A stretch of 64,000 nt of DNA from Drosophila miranda (GCF_003369915.1 NW_022881603.1:34841522-34905521); one strand, 5' to 3'. Shown: positions 41,540 through 53,699, numbered from the stretch's first letter. The notes: generated by a model from the letters alone, not told the origin. Made by a program: numbers and translations.

Positions 41540-44500
41540 ATGAGCGTGATGTATCAAATAGACAAATTAGAGGAGGGAAATTATGACTCCTGGTGTATTC
41601 AAATGCGGTCTGTGTTGGTGCACGCTGAATTGTGGAGTGTGGCATCTGTTGACCTGCTACCAACGAATGTTCCCGAAGGTGTGAATTGGCAGGCCAAGGA
41701 TGAAAAGGCGCTGGCCATGATCACATTGAGTGTGAAAACTTCACAGTTGGGATACATTAAAAATTGCAGTAAGTCGTCCGAAGCATGGAACAAATTAAAG
41801 AGTGTTCATCAACCAAGTGGACCTGTACGAAAGGTTCAACTGTACAAGAAATTGCTAAGCAAGCGCATGGACCAAAGGCAAAGCGTTTCAAGCTACATTA
41901 ATGAGTTCGTGGATATTCTTGATGGCCTTGGGTCAGTAGGAATCGAGCTAAATGATGAACTGCGCTCAATTGTTTTGTTGTCAAGCCTTCCAGAACAATT
42001 CGAAAATTTCGTTGTCGCCATAGAGACGCGCGACAGTCTGCCGACTTTCCTTTTGAAGGTAGAAGGCGAACGAAAGGGAAACACAGAAGATCAAAAGGAA
42101 TACGCAAAGGCATATACCGCAGTACATAAGCCGGCCGCGCACAGAGCGCTAAAGAAGAGAAACAATACAATGATATGTTTCAAGTGTGGTGAGCGCGGGC
42201 ATATGAAGACTCAGTGTAAGAAGGAGAGCGCAAATGTGGAAAGGGCAGCAAGAGTGGAGAACAAGCAGTGCAGTCTATTAAATGCGTTGGACGCAGATAA
42301 TTTGAAAAAGAGTATGTGGTGTTTGGATAGTGGTGCCACAAGCCACATGTGTTGTGAGAAACAGTTATTCACAAAGTTCGAGAAACACACAGAAATGATT
42401 GGTCTGGCTGACTCCGGTTTCCTAAAAGCTGAAGGAAAAGGGGAAGTAGAGCTGAAGCCAGAGATATGCACGCTGCTGTTAAAGAATGTTCTCTATGTGC
42501 CCGAAATGAATGGAAACTATTTCTCGGTGAGCAGCGCTGTACAGAATAAATGTTTCGTCACTTTTGGACAAGAATATGCACGAGTTATCCAAAATGGCGA
42601 ATGCATTGTAAAGGCGAACAGAGTTGGAAACTTGTATATGTTTCGAGGAAAACAAAACAACTGTTTTGCGGCGGTTAAGGCTGATGGTGCCCTGTGGCAT
42701 AAACGGTACGGCCACTTGAACATCAGTAGTATGAAAGATTTGATCAGCAAAGGAATGGTGCGCGGCATTGAAAATATGGTTTTCCCGGGGAATATGAATT
42801 GCAAAACATGTATGGTCAGCAAGATTCATGCGCAACCATTTCCTGTTGCAACCACCAGTAGAGCTCAAGATATATTGGAACTAGTTCATGCAGATGTGTG
42901 CGGGCCCTTTGGCACACAGTCGCTTGCTGGATCAAAGTATTTTCTAACCTTCATCGATGACAAATCAAGGCGTATATTTGTGTATTTCCTGCGGACAAAG
43001 GATGAAGTCTTCCAGAAGTTCGTCGAGTTCAAAACCCTGGTTGAACGGCAAACGGGAAAAAGTCTCAAATGTATCCGGAGCGACAATGGCGGTGAATTTG
43101 TCAACAAATCGTTTGATGAATTTCGGAAAACTAATGGGATTGAGAGGCAGCTGACAGTGGCGTACACTCCACAGCAAAACGGCGTTGCTGAGAGGGCAAA
43201 CCGCACTCTGGTGGAAATGTCAAGATGTATGCTGGTCCAGTCAGGATTAGGCGAATCCTTGTGGGCTGAGGCAGTCAACGCAGCTGTGTATGTACGGAAT
43301 CGATCACCGACCAAGGCGCTGACCAGTATGACGCCTATGGAAGCGTGGAATGGTAAGAAACCTTTTGTTGGTCATCTAAAGGTTTTTGGCTCCGTTGCAG
43401 TAGCTTTGGACAAGGGTCCAAGGAAGAGTAAACTTCAACCAAAAGGCAAAGAATATCGCATGATTGGATATTCAGTAGCGGCTAAGGGCTATCGACTGTA
43501 TGACCCTGTGTCTCATCAGGTGATTGAGAGGCGAGATGTTCTCTTTGACGAGATCCAAGACGACAAGGATACAGTCACATTCGAACTTCCGAAGGCAGAG
43601 GTTAGCATGCAGTCAGGCGGCGATACTGATGACATTGACAGCAGCGGTGGAGACAGCAGCCATGGTGCAAGCGTTGACGGGGAGAATCAAAGTAGCAGCG
43701 GTACTGATGGGTACGAGAGCGCAACAGAAAAGGTTGAGTCAGATGAGCCAGCTCCTCGCGTTGGACCTGGCAGACCAAGGCTGATTCGGACCGGCAAACC
43801 TGGCCGTCCGAGAAAGGAGTACAACATTCTTGGTGCTCTGGTTGCCAGCAACGTAAAGATTCCAGTATCCTACGAGGAGGCGTTGATCAGTATTCATGCA
43901 TCACATTGGTCCGAAGCGATGCAACGCGAATATGAGGCATTAATGGCAAACGAGACATGGCAGTTGGCAGACTTACCGGCAGGACAACGAGCAGTTGGAT
44001 GCAAATGGGTATATAGCCTGAAACGCGACAAAGATGGTCAAATCGAACGTTTCAAGGCGCGGCTGGTGGCAAAAGGTTGCTCCCAGCAGTACGGCATAAA
44101 CTATGCGGAAACATTTTCTCCAGTCTGCAGACTGGAGAGCGTGCGATTTATTCTTGCGCTAGCAGCAGAATTGAAATTATATGTCAACCAAATGGATGTA
44201 TGTACGGCATACCTCAACAGTGACCTGAGCGATACGGTGTACATGAAGCAACCACAAGGGTACATTGATCGAGCTTATCCAGCGAAGGCTATGCTGCATA
44301 AAAAGGCAATATATGGATTGAAGCAGTTAGGAAGGGAATGGAATTCGAAGCTGAATGGCGTCCTGACTAATCTGGGTTTTGTTTCCTGTGACAACGAGCC
44401 GTGCCTCTACCAGCAGAGAGGGAAAGGTAACTTATCGTTAATCTTGGTATATGTTGACGATTTACTTATAGCATGTCAGTCCAAAGAGGACATGCTCGGT

Positions 44501-45370
44501 ATCAAATCGGCTATTTCAAATGCGTTCGAATGTATCGACAAAGGTGTTCCAGAGCTGTTTTTAAGCATGAAGTTGCACCGTGAAGGTGAGCTTGGGCCTA
44601 TCACCATAGGCCACTCGCAATACATCAGGGAACTATTGCAAGCTCACGACATGGACAAATGTAGACCAGTGGCTACTCCGTTGGATGCGGGGTTCCAGGT
44701 GGATTGTACTAATGAGCAGTGTCAAAAGGTTGATCCTGTCATGTATCAATCCATGATTGGTGAGCTGATGTGGCTGGCACTCACAACCAGACCGGACATT
44801 TTGCATTCAGTTGCAAAGTTGGCCCAGAGGAACAAAGATCCGCACGCAGAGCATCTGGCTGGTGTGAAGCACGTTCTGAGGTACTTGGCAGCGACGATGA
44901 ACTTCAAACTATACTACAAAGGGTGTCACCAGCCACTTACTGGATATGTGGATGCGGATTGGGGCGGCGATCGAACTAACCGGAAGTCGTATACGGGCTA
45001 TGTTTATTTTTTGGCAGGTGGCCCAATTTCTTGGCGATCTGAGAAACAACGCAGCGTGGCACTTAGCAGCACGGAGGCAGAATACATGGCACTGTCGGCT
45101 GCGTGTAAGGAGTCCATATTCTTACGTCGCTTAATCATTGAAATTGGCTGTGGAGATGAAGCTACCTCAACTACCTTATATGGCGATAATCTGAGCGCAC
45201 AAGAGCTGGCTAGGAACCCAGTGCATCACTCAAGGACCAAGCATATTGATATTAGATATCACTTTGTACGACAGATTGTAGAAGAAGGTCAAGTTAAGTT
45301 AAAGTATGCTAGTACAACAGATATGATTGCAGATATCTTGACCATCTCTAGCAATGCACGCATGTATTGA
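41540..45370 (+). CDS. copia-type Gag-Pol polyprotein, intact frame (C4)
   Basis: 1276 residues in one frame. Gag-like region 1-200; CCHC zinc knuckle CFKCGERGHMKTQC at about 212-225; protease active site LDSGAT at about 261; GAG-pre-integrase WHKRYGHLN near 392; integrase aspartates in HADVCGPFG (about 450) and RSDNGGEF (about 513) and glutamate in NGVAERANRT (about 548). Reverse transcriptase has YVDDLLIA at about 970; RNase H has DADWGGD (about 1137) and SSTEAEYMAL (about 1176). The C terminus is odd: the usual ADILTKPL-type ending is replaced by ISSNARMY encoded in the LTR. A 15-bp loss in gag (TFLLK) is shared with C3. The product would make virus-like particles and cDNA, but the missing 3' sequences (see findings) probably block normal transposition. 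Confidence 0.9.
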   Translation: MSVMYQIDKLEEGNYDSWCIQMRSVLVHAELWSVASVDLLPTNVPEGVNWQAKDEKALAMITLSVKTSQLGYIKNCSKSSEAWNKLKSVHQPSGPVRKVQLYKKLLSKRMDQRQSVSSYINEFVDILDGLGSVGIELNDELRSIVLLSSLPEQFENFVVAIETRDSLPTFLLKVEGERKGNTEDQKEYAKAYTAVHKPAAHRALKKRNNTMICFKCGERGHMKTQCKKESANVERAARVENKQCSLLNALDADNLKKSMWCLDSGATSHMCCEKQLFTKFEKHTEMIGLADSGFLKAEGKGEVELKPEICTLLLKNVLYVPEMNGNYFSVSSAVQNKCFVTFGQEYARVIQNGECIVKANRVGNLYMFRGKQNNCFAAVKADGALWHKRYGHLNISSMKDLISKGMVRGIENMVFPGNMNCKTCMVSKIHAQPFPVATTSRAQDILELVHADVCGPFGTQSLAGSKYFLTFIDDKSRRIFVYFLRTKDEVFQKFVEFKTLVERQTGKSLKCIRSDNGGEFVNKSFDEFRKTNGIERQLTVAYTPQQNGVAERANRTLVEMSRCMLVQSGLGESLWAEAVNAAVYVRNRSPTKALTSMTPMEAWNGKKPFVGHLKVFGSVAVALDKGPRKSKLQPKGKEYRMIGYSVAAKGYRLYDPVSHQVIERRDVLFDEIQDDKDTVTFELPKAEVSMQSGGDTDDIDSSGGDSSHGASVDGENQSSSGTDGYESATEKVESDEPAPRVGPGRPRLIRTGKPGRPRKEYNILGALVASNVKIPVSYEEALISIHASHWSEAMQREYEALMANETWQLADLPAGQRAVGCKWVYSLKRDKDGQIERFKARLVAKGCSQQYGINYAETFSPVCRLESVRFILALAAELKLYVNQMDVCTAYLNSDLSDTVYMKQPQGYIDRAYPAKAMLHKKAIYGLKQLGREWNSKLNGVLTNLGFVSCDNEPCLYQQRGKGNLSLILVYVDDLLIACQSKEDMLGIKSAISNAFECIDKGVPELFLSMKLHREGELGPITIGHSQYIRELLQAHDMDKCRPVATPLDAGFQVDCTNEQCQKVDPVMYQSMIGELMWLALTTRPDILHSVAKLAQRNKDPHAEHLAGVKHVLRYLAATMNFKLYYKGCHQPLTGYVDADWGGDRTNRKSYTGYVYFLAGGPISWRSEKQRSVALSSTEAEYMALSAACKESIFLRRLIIEIGCGDEATSTTLYGDNLSAQELARNPVHHSRTKHIDIRYHFVRQIVEEGQVKLKYASTTDMIADILTISSNARMY

Positions 45371-45584
45371 CAGACATATGAGTATGTAGACGTATGTATG
45401 AGTGAGAGACGTAACGAAGCAACGTTCTCTTATCTACCTTTTTGTTCTCCCTTTCGTTTCGGTCTCTATCTGCCTGCGAGCAGAGCATTTATTAGTCACA
45501 AATAAACCATACATATGAATGGTTGCGTTTTTACTTTTCGGTACAAGAACTTCCCTTGCAACGGCAGCGAAATTCTGTCCAACA
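45339..45584 (+). repeat. copia-type 3' LTR of C4
   Basis: 246 bp, truncated at its start like the others, followed by CGTCT. Confidence 0.9.
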
Positions 45585-45589
45585 CGTCT

Positions 45590-45882
45590 TACTTTAAAAA
45601 TATACCGTAAATATACTGACGAGCTCAAGTTGTATATATGTTCCTCAATTTTGATATTCTGTCGAATATTCTCAGCTATACAGAATATTTAGCCATGCCC
45701 ACAAATTTTCAACTGATTAATGATTCAATTTTCTACTTAACTGGCTTATTCTAAATAATTGCTTTTATTGGATTTTTCGTAAAAAAAAAGGTTTTAGCGA
45801 AATAGGTCAAGACAAAAAAACGAAAGAGGATAGTCGTTCATATTGCTCAATTTAGAGATTCCGTTGAATAATTCTGGCTTAC
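45590..45882 (-). repeat. bgcn 5' flank, inverted (copy A')
   Basis: Reverse complement of 2123-2414. No gene seen. Confidence 0.6.
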
Positions 45883-46221
45883 TAATAGGCTATTCACACT
45901 GACGACCATCCACCATCCATTTCGGGGATGGTCCGTAATAGGCTGTTCACACTGACGACCATCCACCATCCATTTCTGGGATGGTCCGTAAGGTTAGTCC
46001 AGTTAGTCCACCATCCATTTTGGATGTTCCTAAACCGCACGTTTCTATGCGATAGTTAGCCGATGGTTTTCAAATGCAACTCTGAATAATTAGCATTCAC
46101 AATGGAAAAATGGTATTCACTGCGATAACGTAAACAATGATTGTGACAAAATTAACAAAAAACAACAACAGAACAGCTCGGAAGGACAGCAGACCAAATT
46201 TTCGAAAAACTTATTAATAAA

Positions 46222-46442
46222 ATGGATTTAGTGCCAGAAAACTCCTCCAGTGGTACGTTGAATAGATATATTTGTTTTTTTATTGTTTATAATATATAAT
46301 ATTATTACACAATGCAGCAAACAAGAGAACAACAGCAGGCGGCAGGGTGAAATGGAGTGCCGCGCTTGAGAGCCTGCTGATTGACATATGGAAGGAGAAA
46401 ATTGAAGATTTGCGCGGACCACGCAAAAATTCACATGTGTAA
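46222..46442 (+). CDS. Harbinger SANT/Myb-like N-terminal exons (H7)
   Basis: Exon 1 is 46222-46252 and exon 2 is 46318-46442; same 51-residue product as H4 with the early stop after NSHV. Confidence 0.5.
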
Positions 46443-46913
46443 ATTAAGTTGTCCGTATGTCCAAGTAGCCTTAGCTGCTTGATGCGGTGGTCCTCGTGCG
46501 GGTTCCGTGGTATAGAATCCTTTATGAAGATTATGTTGGAGAGATAACTGTCTCTCTTATCACTGGCCTTGTGGTACAGTGGTATAGAATTAATAATTCA
46601 AAGTGTCTACGGCTGGTTGCCGGAGCAAGGTTTATTAACAAGCGTTAGCTTTCGTTATAAGAACAGAACTAAAACTAGGAGCCACCAGCAAGCTGGGACA
46701 TAAGCTGAATCAAAATTATTTAATTGCCAAAGAATGCAAAGCTACAAACTAGATGTACTTAGAGCTACAAAGCTACAGTCGGTAAGCCGACTTGGCATAA
46801 GCGATAATGCTGATCTTGCGGCATGTGCAAGATATCAGATTACCGCCGGTTGACCGTCACATTCAGGGCGCTGAACTGAAGTTCGCTGATTTGGCATCTT
46901 GAGTGCAAACAAC

Positions 46914-47274
46914 ATGGAGCAGAGCACATTGGACAACGACAGTAAGTTTTATTAATTTATTGCTAAAAAAATATATTTCATTTAAGGTGTTCATTGCAGA
47001 TCCTGATGAGTACTTTTCGGATATTATTGAGATGGACCTGGACGGATCTTGTAGCTCCAGCACCTTGTCTGGGCGTCCGCCAAAGAAAAAGAAAAAGACC
47101 GACATTTCGTGGCTGGCAGAGATCGCCCAGGAGCGTCTCGAACAACAAAAGGACCACCACAGAAAGAAGGAGGAGCACGACGTTAGGCAGGAGAAGATGG
47201 TGCAGGACTTGATCAGCACCCAAACAAAATTCCAGAACGACTTATTAGAAGTTTTAAAAAATAAAAATAAATAA
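46914..47274 (+). CDS. Harbinger accessory coiled-coil protein (H7)
   Basis: Exon 1 is 46914-46941 and exon 2 is 47000-47274; 100 residues, identical to the H2 product as far as read. Confidence 0.6.
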
Positions 47275-47278
47275 GTTT

Positions 47279-48711
47279 TTAATTTTCATTACGGTCTACA
47301 CAATATTTTGCGATTGCAGATCGTATCTGTTCTGCTGACTGATTAAAGTCAGCAGAACTGTTGCTGGTATCGGGCTGTTCGCGCTGCTCATTTGTTGCAA
47401 GCTCCCAATTTTCATTAATCGCGCTGTTGTGCATATTTAATATATTGTGTAAAATACAACAGCGCTATTATTTTTGTGGTGGCTATCAAGACCTTTTCCG
47501 ATTATTTGAAATCTGGCTTTTAAATGCCCAAATGCATTTTCCACCACTCGCCTAGCTTTGGAAAGGTTGTAGTTAAACGTGCGCTGTTCCAAAGAGGCGA
47601 CTGTGGAAAACGGGTAAGGTTTCATCAGCTTTTTAGAAAACCTAAATGCCCAGTCCCCGATAAGCATTACAGGGACGTTTACTCCGCTTATTTCCTTGGC
47701 TTTCTCTTGGAGTAATGCCGATGCTTCGATATGTTTTGCAAGGCTTGACTTCTGGTATATCATCGAGTCATTGCACCTTCCTGCAGAGCCGATATTTACA
47801 TATGTAAATCTGTATCTAAAAAGAATCGGATTTAAATAATTTAGGACATAATGCTAAATACATATTTTTGTGCAAGATATTTGCATACCTATAATCCACT
47901 AGGGCAAACAAGACTGTGGAATACCAGCCCTTATAGTTATGGTGGTCTACTGCCTCAGGTGCTGGTGGTTTTATTTCGATGTGGCATCCATCTAGAATAA
48001 AAAGGAAGTTTAAAAACCAATTTATATGTAAACATATTGCTGAAGTTCTTATTGATTTCCTACCAATTGCACCTAGGCACTGAGGAAACCCAATTGCCTC
48101 GAATCCCTTTACGCACTCATCAATTTTGTCGGAAGTTAGGTAATTGGGCGACATGTACTCCTTCGAAAACTCGTCGATAAGTGCTCTGCAAAACTCGTGC
48201 AGGATATTACACACACTGTTTGGAGCTACACCGAAAAGCCTGCCAACTGTTCGGTACTCAGAGGACGAGTCCAAAGTGTATAGCGCAATGGCGATGCGCT
48301 TTTCCAAAGGAATTGCAGCTCGGCAGTTGGTGTCCTTCTTTCGCAGCACTTCAAGCCGATTCACTAAAATATCAAAGCAGGGCCTCTCCATTCGGAAACT
48401 CTCTTTGAAAAACGCCTCGTTGTTTTCTGGTACATCTTTCTATCAAAATGTCCCGAACCGCTTCTAAAACCATAAAATATGTCCTTGTACTTTAAACTAT
48501 GGTTGAAGTTAGTAGAAGTACTCACAAACGACCATAATCTTCCTGGCTTTTGTGTTTTTATGGCAGTCATCTGGGTCATCTCATCCTCGTCAATGTTAAA
48601 GTCATCATCGTCATCATCATTATTCATTGACAGCAACATTATTAGTTGGTGCAAGAAAATATTTTGCTGTTGAACCACAGCCGAAATAATTGCTATATCT
48701 TCATCATCCAT
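47279..48711 (-). pseudogene. Harbinger DDE transposase, defective (H7)
   Basis: Four exons as in H4, starting at ATG 48711. It has the same TGA TAG pair in exon 2 (48440-48445) plus its own 13-nt deletion near 47463, after the ENAFGHLK block, which shifts the C terminus. Confidence 0.85.
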
Positions 48712-48884
48712 TATAAGAACCAAGAATTAATAAATCTTCCGCGCAAATTTAATGAACTTGTTATTGGCATCAGCTGTTTTTGACGGATGGTGGATGGTGG
48801 ATGGTGGCAGTGTGAATCGGAGTTTCACATCTGTCAAAAAATCCCACCATTCCCCGGGATGGGCTCAGTGTGCAGAGCCTATAA

Positions 48885-49048
48885 GACCATTAGTTCTGCC
48901 CACATAATTTTAGTTTTTAGTTCTTGCTTTTATTGTATTTTGACTAAAGCAAGGTTTAAACAAAATAGTTCAACAAAAAAAAATAACGAGGGGGAACGTT
49001 GTGAGTTGCTGTGGACACCGCAACTCTACAGTTATACCCGATACTAAG
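48885..49048 (-). repeat. Post-exon-1 spacer, inverted (copy A')
   Basis: Counterpart of 19106-19267. No gene seen. Confidence 0.4.
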
Positions 49049-49204
49049 TCAGTATCGCAAATGCGAAGATAATTTGCATCGTATGACGTTGTCGATGAAC
49101 GGATAGCCGGGAAATTTGTTCAGTAAATTGCGCTGGGTATCGTCCTTGACACGCGGCGTAGGCGCCATGATCGTCGGAAATGGTAGATGAGGCCCCAAAA
49201 TTTC
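49049..49204 (-). pseudogene. bgcn: bgcn exon 1, 3' third, inverted (copy A')
   Basis: Counterpart of 19268-19425, joined in the same way to forward bgcn body. Confidence 0.7.
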
Positions 49205-50110
49205 AGCAAAACACCATTGTGTTCAGTGCAGATCTCTCGTGGGACAAATCGCTGTATATGCCAATAATCATTTTTGAAGATTGAGCGTCTAAGAAAACAA
49301 ATGCGAAGATAATTTGCATCGAGAATGAAAACGTTTTGGCAATGTACAATAGCAAGCGCCTGGCTCATTACTTCGCCGAGGATTTGGGTGAGACTGTGGG
49401 AGTTCAGCTCGGGAACGCACATTATATGCTCCACGGCGCAGTATGTGTTACGTTCTCTGACAAGCCAGAAATGCCTGAACATCAGCCACTTCATTGTTAA
49501 CGATGTGCACAGGCATGATCCCTATATCGACGATTGCTCAGTGAATTGCGAAATGCCCTGACCTTGCACCAAAATCTTCGAGTCATACTGCTATGTCAAA
49601 TGGCCGACGTGAAGAAATTTAACGACTATTTTGGAGAAGGGACAGAATTGATGCCGAAAGGAGCCCAAAAACCGGCGACCCGCATTTCTTATTTGGGTGA
49701 TATTCACAGCCGTATTTCAGAGGCTGGCATTCACAAGGGCAGGACATTTACAAGGAGACTCCAGAGGTGTACAGAACCAAAACCGCCAGAAATGAGAAAA
49801 TGGATAAATGTTTGGATGCCTACGAGGAGCTCGGCACTGATCTTTCTATTCGTCCATTTCTGTATGCCGTCAATTACGACTTGGTGCCCGTCAACTATCG
49901 CCATTCGACCAGCGGCAAGACTGCCGTGCTCATTGCGTCTCAGCGGAACAATGCTAACCACCTACGCGTCTTGCTGTTTATGGGTGCTGATCCGTACGTT
50001 GTGGATGAGCAGCACCAGAACGCGATCACAGTGGCCGCATCAAAGGAAAACAATGAGTGCATTGACGTCCTGAACAATTTCAGCCTGCGGGGCAATGAAA
50101 TTAAAAGCAC
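49200..50110 (+). pseudogene. bgcn: bgcn helicase-like core and ankyrin repeats, copy 2
   Basis: Shares the two frame breaks of copy 1. In addition it has TGA at 49282-49284 where copy 1 has TGC (IIFEDC), and one G fewer in a G run at about 49737, which shifts the frame before DIYKETPE. It is cut by the BEL element at 50110 and resumes at 56271. This copy adjoins the remaining exons, so it is the stump of the original gene. Confidence 0.8.
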
Positions 50111-50838
50111 TGTTCGGGCCAGCCGCTGAAGAATAACCGTAACTTTAACATTAGTATTGTATTGCAGACAGAGCCGCCTTGTTGTAAAACGTTGACGTTC
50201 TGCAGAGCTGCTGCGCTCTCCCGCTAAAGGGGCTCTCTGCCGCCGCCACTTCGGCAACTACTTTGATCTGCTGCCGTCACTTCGGCAATCACTTTGATCT
50301 AACGCCGTCGTCTATAGTTTAGTTCTATGCTAACCCCTCTGCGCATTGGTTGCATATTGATCTCGCATAAAGTTTATCTGGCAATAGCAAGCAATCGGCT
50401 TCCGCTATGCCACCAAGATTAAATACGAATTATAAAGTTTAACCCAAAATCTCTTTTCATTTTGAAACACATAGGTGCTAAAAAAGCTTGGCATCTCAAA
50501 CATTGGTGACCCCGACGTGATATAAAACCATTGCTTAATCGCGTTCCGTTAAAACACTTATTATTTATACAATATTTTGTTGTTGGGTAGTTTAACTACC
50601 AACAAATACATTTGGGTGCACGTTGAAAAACAGTTTAAAGTGAAAATTCGGTGAGAGTGCGGCTGGAATATTTATAGACAAATTCCGGTACTTTAAGCGT
50701 CGAATCTCTCATTCTCTGCGCAGCTGCAGCCGCGGTTCTTGACTTTTCGTGTCTTGCATTCTCGCTCTCGCGTCTATACATCGTCGCTTAAGCGGTATTT
50801 CATTTTCCGTTGTTGTGTCGAATTGCACAACGGTTAAC

Positions 50839-52020
50839 ATGGACAACGATCCGAATACAGGCGCGGGCGGAAATATTGTGGTGGCTGATTCCAGACTGAG
50901 TCTGTATAAGCGTAAAAGTCAGTCATTATATGATCGATTGCACAGGCTTGGTGAATCCTTCGCGGGGAATAAAATCGATAAGCTGACCGCCGCGGAAGTC
51001 GAGGTGCGCCTTGATATGTTGGCAGAAACTCGAGAGGAATTTAATAAGGCCCATAATGAGTTGGAGGCTCTCGATCAAAACGAAATTGGGAGTGAGCTGC
51101 GCGAAATCTTCGATTCTCTTTTCATATCGTTGAAAGCTGAGTTGCTGGCTGCTGTTGAAGTAAGCCAGTCACACGCCGCTGCCCATTCTACGACTCTGCC
51201 AAGCCATTCCGGACATAGTACCATCATCATGGCTCACAAGCAGCGACTTCCTGAGCTGAAGGTGCCTAAGTTTTCTGGTGGATACGTCGAGTTCTCGGAT
51301 TTTATGGCAATGTTCAAATCGGTGATTGAAGCGGATGCGGATCTCAGTGACATCGAGAAATTCCAACACCTTCGCTCTTGCCTCGCTGATGCGGCTTTGG
51401 ATTCGGTTCCATCGCTAAAACTCTCCAGTGCCAATTATCGTGCGGCTCTGGATATACTTAATAAACGCTTTAATAACAAAAGACTTGTTTTCCAGGCACA
51501 CATCAAGAAGATTGTTGGGCTAAAGAGGGTAGACTCGCCTTCTGCTAAAAGGCTTCGGGAGTTTTCGGATGCAGTCAATTTACACATGCGAGCGTTGCAG
51601 ACATTGGGAACTGCTGAGGAGATTTCAGGATTCATGGACATCAACATGCTGCTGCAGAAGTTGTATTCGAAGACGCAAACCAAATGGGAGGAGCACACAT
51701 CGTCGGATGCTTTACCTACCGCAGAGGAATTCTTCGAATTCTTGCAGCAACGCTGCCAGAAAATGGAGCGATTGGAATATGCTACAGCGACACACGCTAG
51801 TAGCGATCAGGTGGGAAAAAACCATTAAGAAAACGTTTGTAGCTTCCAACTCTTCCGCCGACCCGTCTGTATGCGTCTTTTGCCACTCAGCGGGCCATGG
51901 AATATACTCGTGCAAGATATTCGGAAATCTCTCACCGCTGCTGCGCCACAAAAAAGTGAAGAAGCTTTCCCTATGCTTCAATTGCCTAGTGCAATAGTGG
52001 AAAATGTCGAGTATGCGGCG
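50839..52020 (+). pseudogene. BEL Gag, copy 2
   Basis: ATG at 50839; frame ends at 51828 after the same A run as in copy 1. It differs from copy 1 at scattered residues (for example GSELRE for GRELRE, MDINM for MVINM, KLYSK for KLDSK). Confidence 0.8.
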
Positions 52021-52034
52021 GTAGGCATCATAGT

Positions 52035-52616
52035 TTGTTGCACTTCGATAGTATACAGCCCACAACACAAGGCTGCCCATGTATTACTCCTCCCGATCTG
52101 GCCGTTCAACCGGACACTCTTTCCGTTGCTCAAAATTCTGCTAGCAGCTCGTCTCTACCTTCGTTTACCTCTCTTGCTGCCCAAGGTCTTCACTCTGATG
52201 TCGTGCTTCTGGCTACAGCCGTGGTTCTCGTAAAGAATCGGTCTGGCGTTTTAGTTCCTTGTCGTGCCATCTTAGATTCAGGATCGCAGCTGCATCTCGT
52301 CACATCCAGTTTCGCCCAGCAGCTTCAGCTTAGGAGACCGCAATCGCCTGCACTTGTGTCTGGCCTGGGCGATACCAGCGTTTGTACTGAGGGATCCACC
52401 ATAAGCATTTGTATGCATTCTCGCACCTCTGCTTACACAACTACACTTACTGCTCTCATCGCCCCCACGATTACCGATTCTCAACCAAGTATGACAGTAA
52501 TGTATCCGATTGGCGTATTCCATCTAACATTCAGCTTGCTGATCCTGCATTTTTCAATCCTCAACGGGTTGATCTTCTCATTGGTGCGAGCGTTTTTTAT
52601 GATCTCCTCTGCGTAG
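52035..52616 (+). pseudogene. BEL protease region, copy 2
   Basis: Same DSGSQ active-site region as copy 1. The following pol frame is closed by TGA at about 52730, where copy 1 reads TGT. Confidence 0.75.
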
Positions 52617-52750
52617 GGCAAATCAAACTCACCGATGGACTGCCTCTTCTGCAGAAGACCCGGCTTGGGTGGATCGCATCTCGCGGTGGACAGAAGGTAT
52701 CAAGCTCGGCGCTTTTGGCTACGCACAATTGACCAGATTCGATAGCTGAG

Positions 52751-53662
52751 ATGGAAGCAAGGTTGGATAAAACTCTTCGTATGTTTTGGGAAGTCGAGAA
52801 TTGTGTGGAGGCTGGGTTGAATACCAAAGAAGAAGACGATTGTGAAGCACATTTCGTAAGCCACCTTTCACGGTTGCCATCCGGGGAGGATGCAGTTCGT
52901 CTGCCGCTAAATAACAATACTGATCGTTTAGGAGAATCTTATGCTCAGGCTTATCGACGGTTCATCAGTCTGGAGCGAAAACTGGAGCGTAATCCTACAC
53001 TCAAGGAGCGGTATTCCGGATCCGCAGCTACATCAACTGGATATTCTCTAAATGATGTGATGATGACAGGCCCTGTTATTCAGCCTGAATTGTATAACAT
53101 ATTGATTCGCTTTCGAACATATCCAGTCGCTCTCACTGGGGACATTTGTAAAATGTACCGCTGCGTACGAGTGTCTCCACCCGACAATTTGTATCAGTGC
53201 ATCCTATGGCGAGATTCCATCGAGTCCGAGGTTCAAGTCTACACATTAGACACCGTCACATACGGGACGAGGGCTGCATCATTTTTAGCGGTCCGCGCAA
53301 TGCACCAGCTGGCCATTGACGAGGGTGAGTCCTACCCTCTTGGCTCAGCTGCTCTGCGGCAGGAGTTTTACGTGGATGACCTTATTTCGGGCGGTAATTC
53401 GGTCGCACCGGTCATGGACAAGATGCACCAAACATCAGCTTTACTGTCCCGTGGTAATTTTACACTTAGGAAATGGTGCTCCAGTCACCAGGAAGTACTT
53501 GAGGGAACCCCTGAAGATGACATAGAGAAGTTCCTAAAGTTTAATGATGGAAGCGACATTGCCAAAACTCTCGGCTTAGCGTGGGACTGGACACAAACTC
53601 AAAGCCATCAAAGCGGTCGGTTTTATCTACGATTGCGCGGTTCTACGACCCCCTTGGATTGA
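52751..53662 (+). pseudogene. BEL reverse transcriptase, copy 2
   Basis: Has YVDDL and the same internal deletion before SGSAATS. One extra G at about 53503 relative to copy 1 keeps the frame for another 50 codons (EGTPEDDIEKFLKF). A stretch present in copy 1 (about 23815-23855) is missing here. Confidence 0.75.
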
Positions 53663-53699
53663 TAAATCCAGTCATTGTCAGGTGCAAAATCTTCCTTCA

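Larger units (their letters stand above)
37031..45584 (+). mobile_element. Tandem copia-type element: LTR-body-LTR-body-LTR (C3 and C4)
   Basis: Two full internal regions share the central LTR. CGTCT occurs only at the outer ends (37026-37030 and 45585-45589), so this is one insertion enlarged by unequal LTR recombination, not two insertions. Primer sites (GGTTATGGGCCCAG) follow the first and second LTRs at 37287 and 41436. Confidence 0.9.
45886..48881 (-). mobile_element. PIF/Harbinger H7, complete, inverted
   Basis: Both inverted repeats are present (45886-45902 and 48865-48881), flanked by TAA. Same arrangement as H4, with a 13-bp deletion at about 47463. Confidence 0.85.

Noticed and set aside
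37391-45370. Two independent copia insertions side by side
   Set aside because: Only one pair of target duplications exists and the middle LTR is shared, so a single insertion enlarged by LTR recombination fits better.
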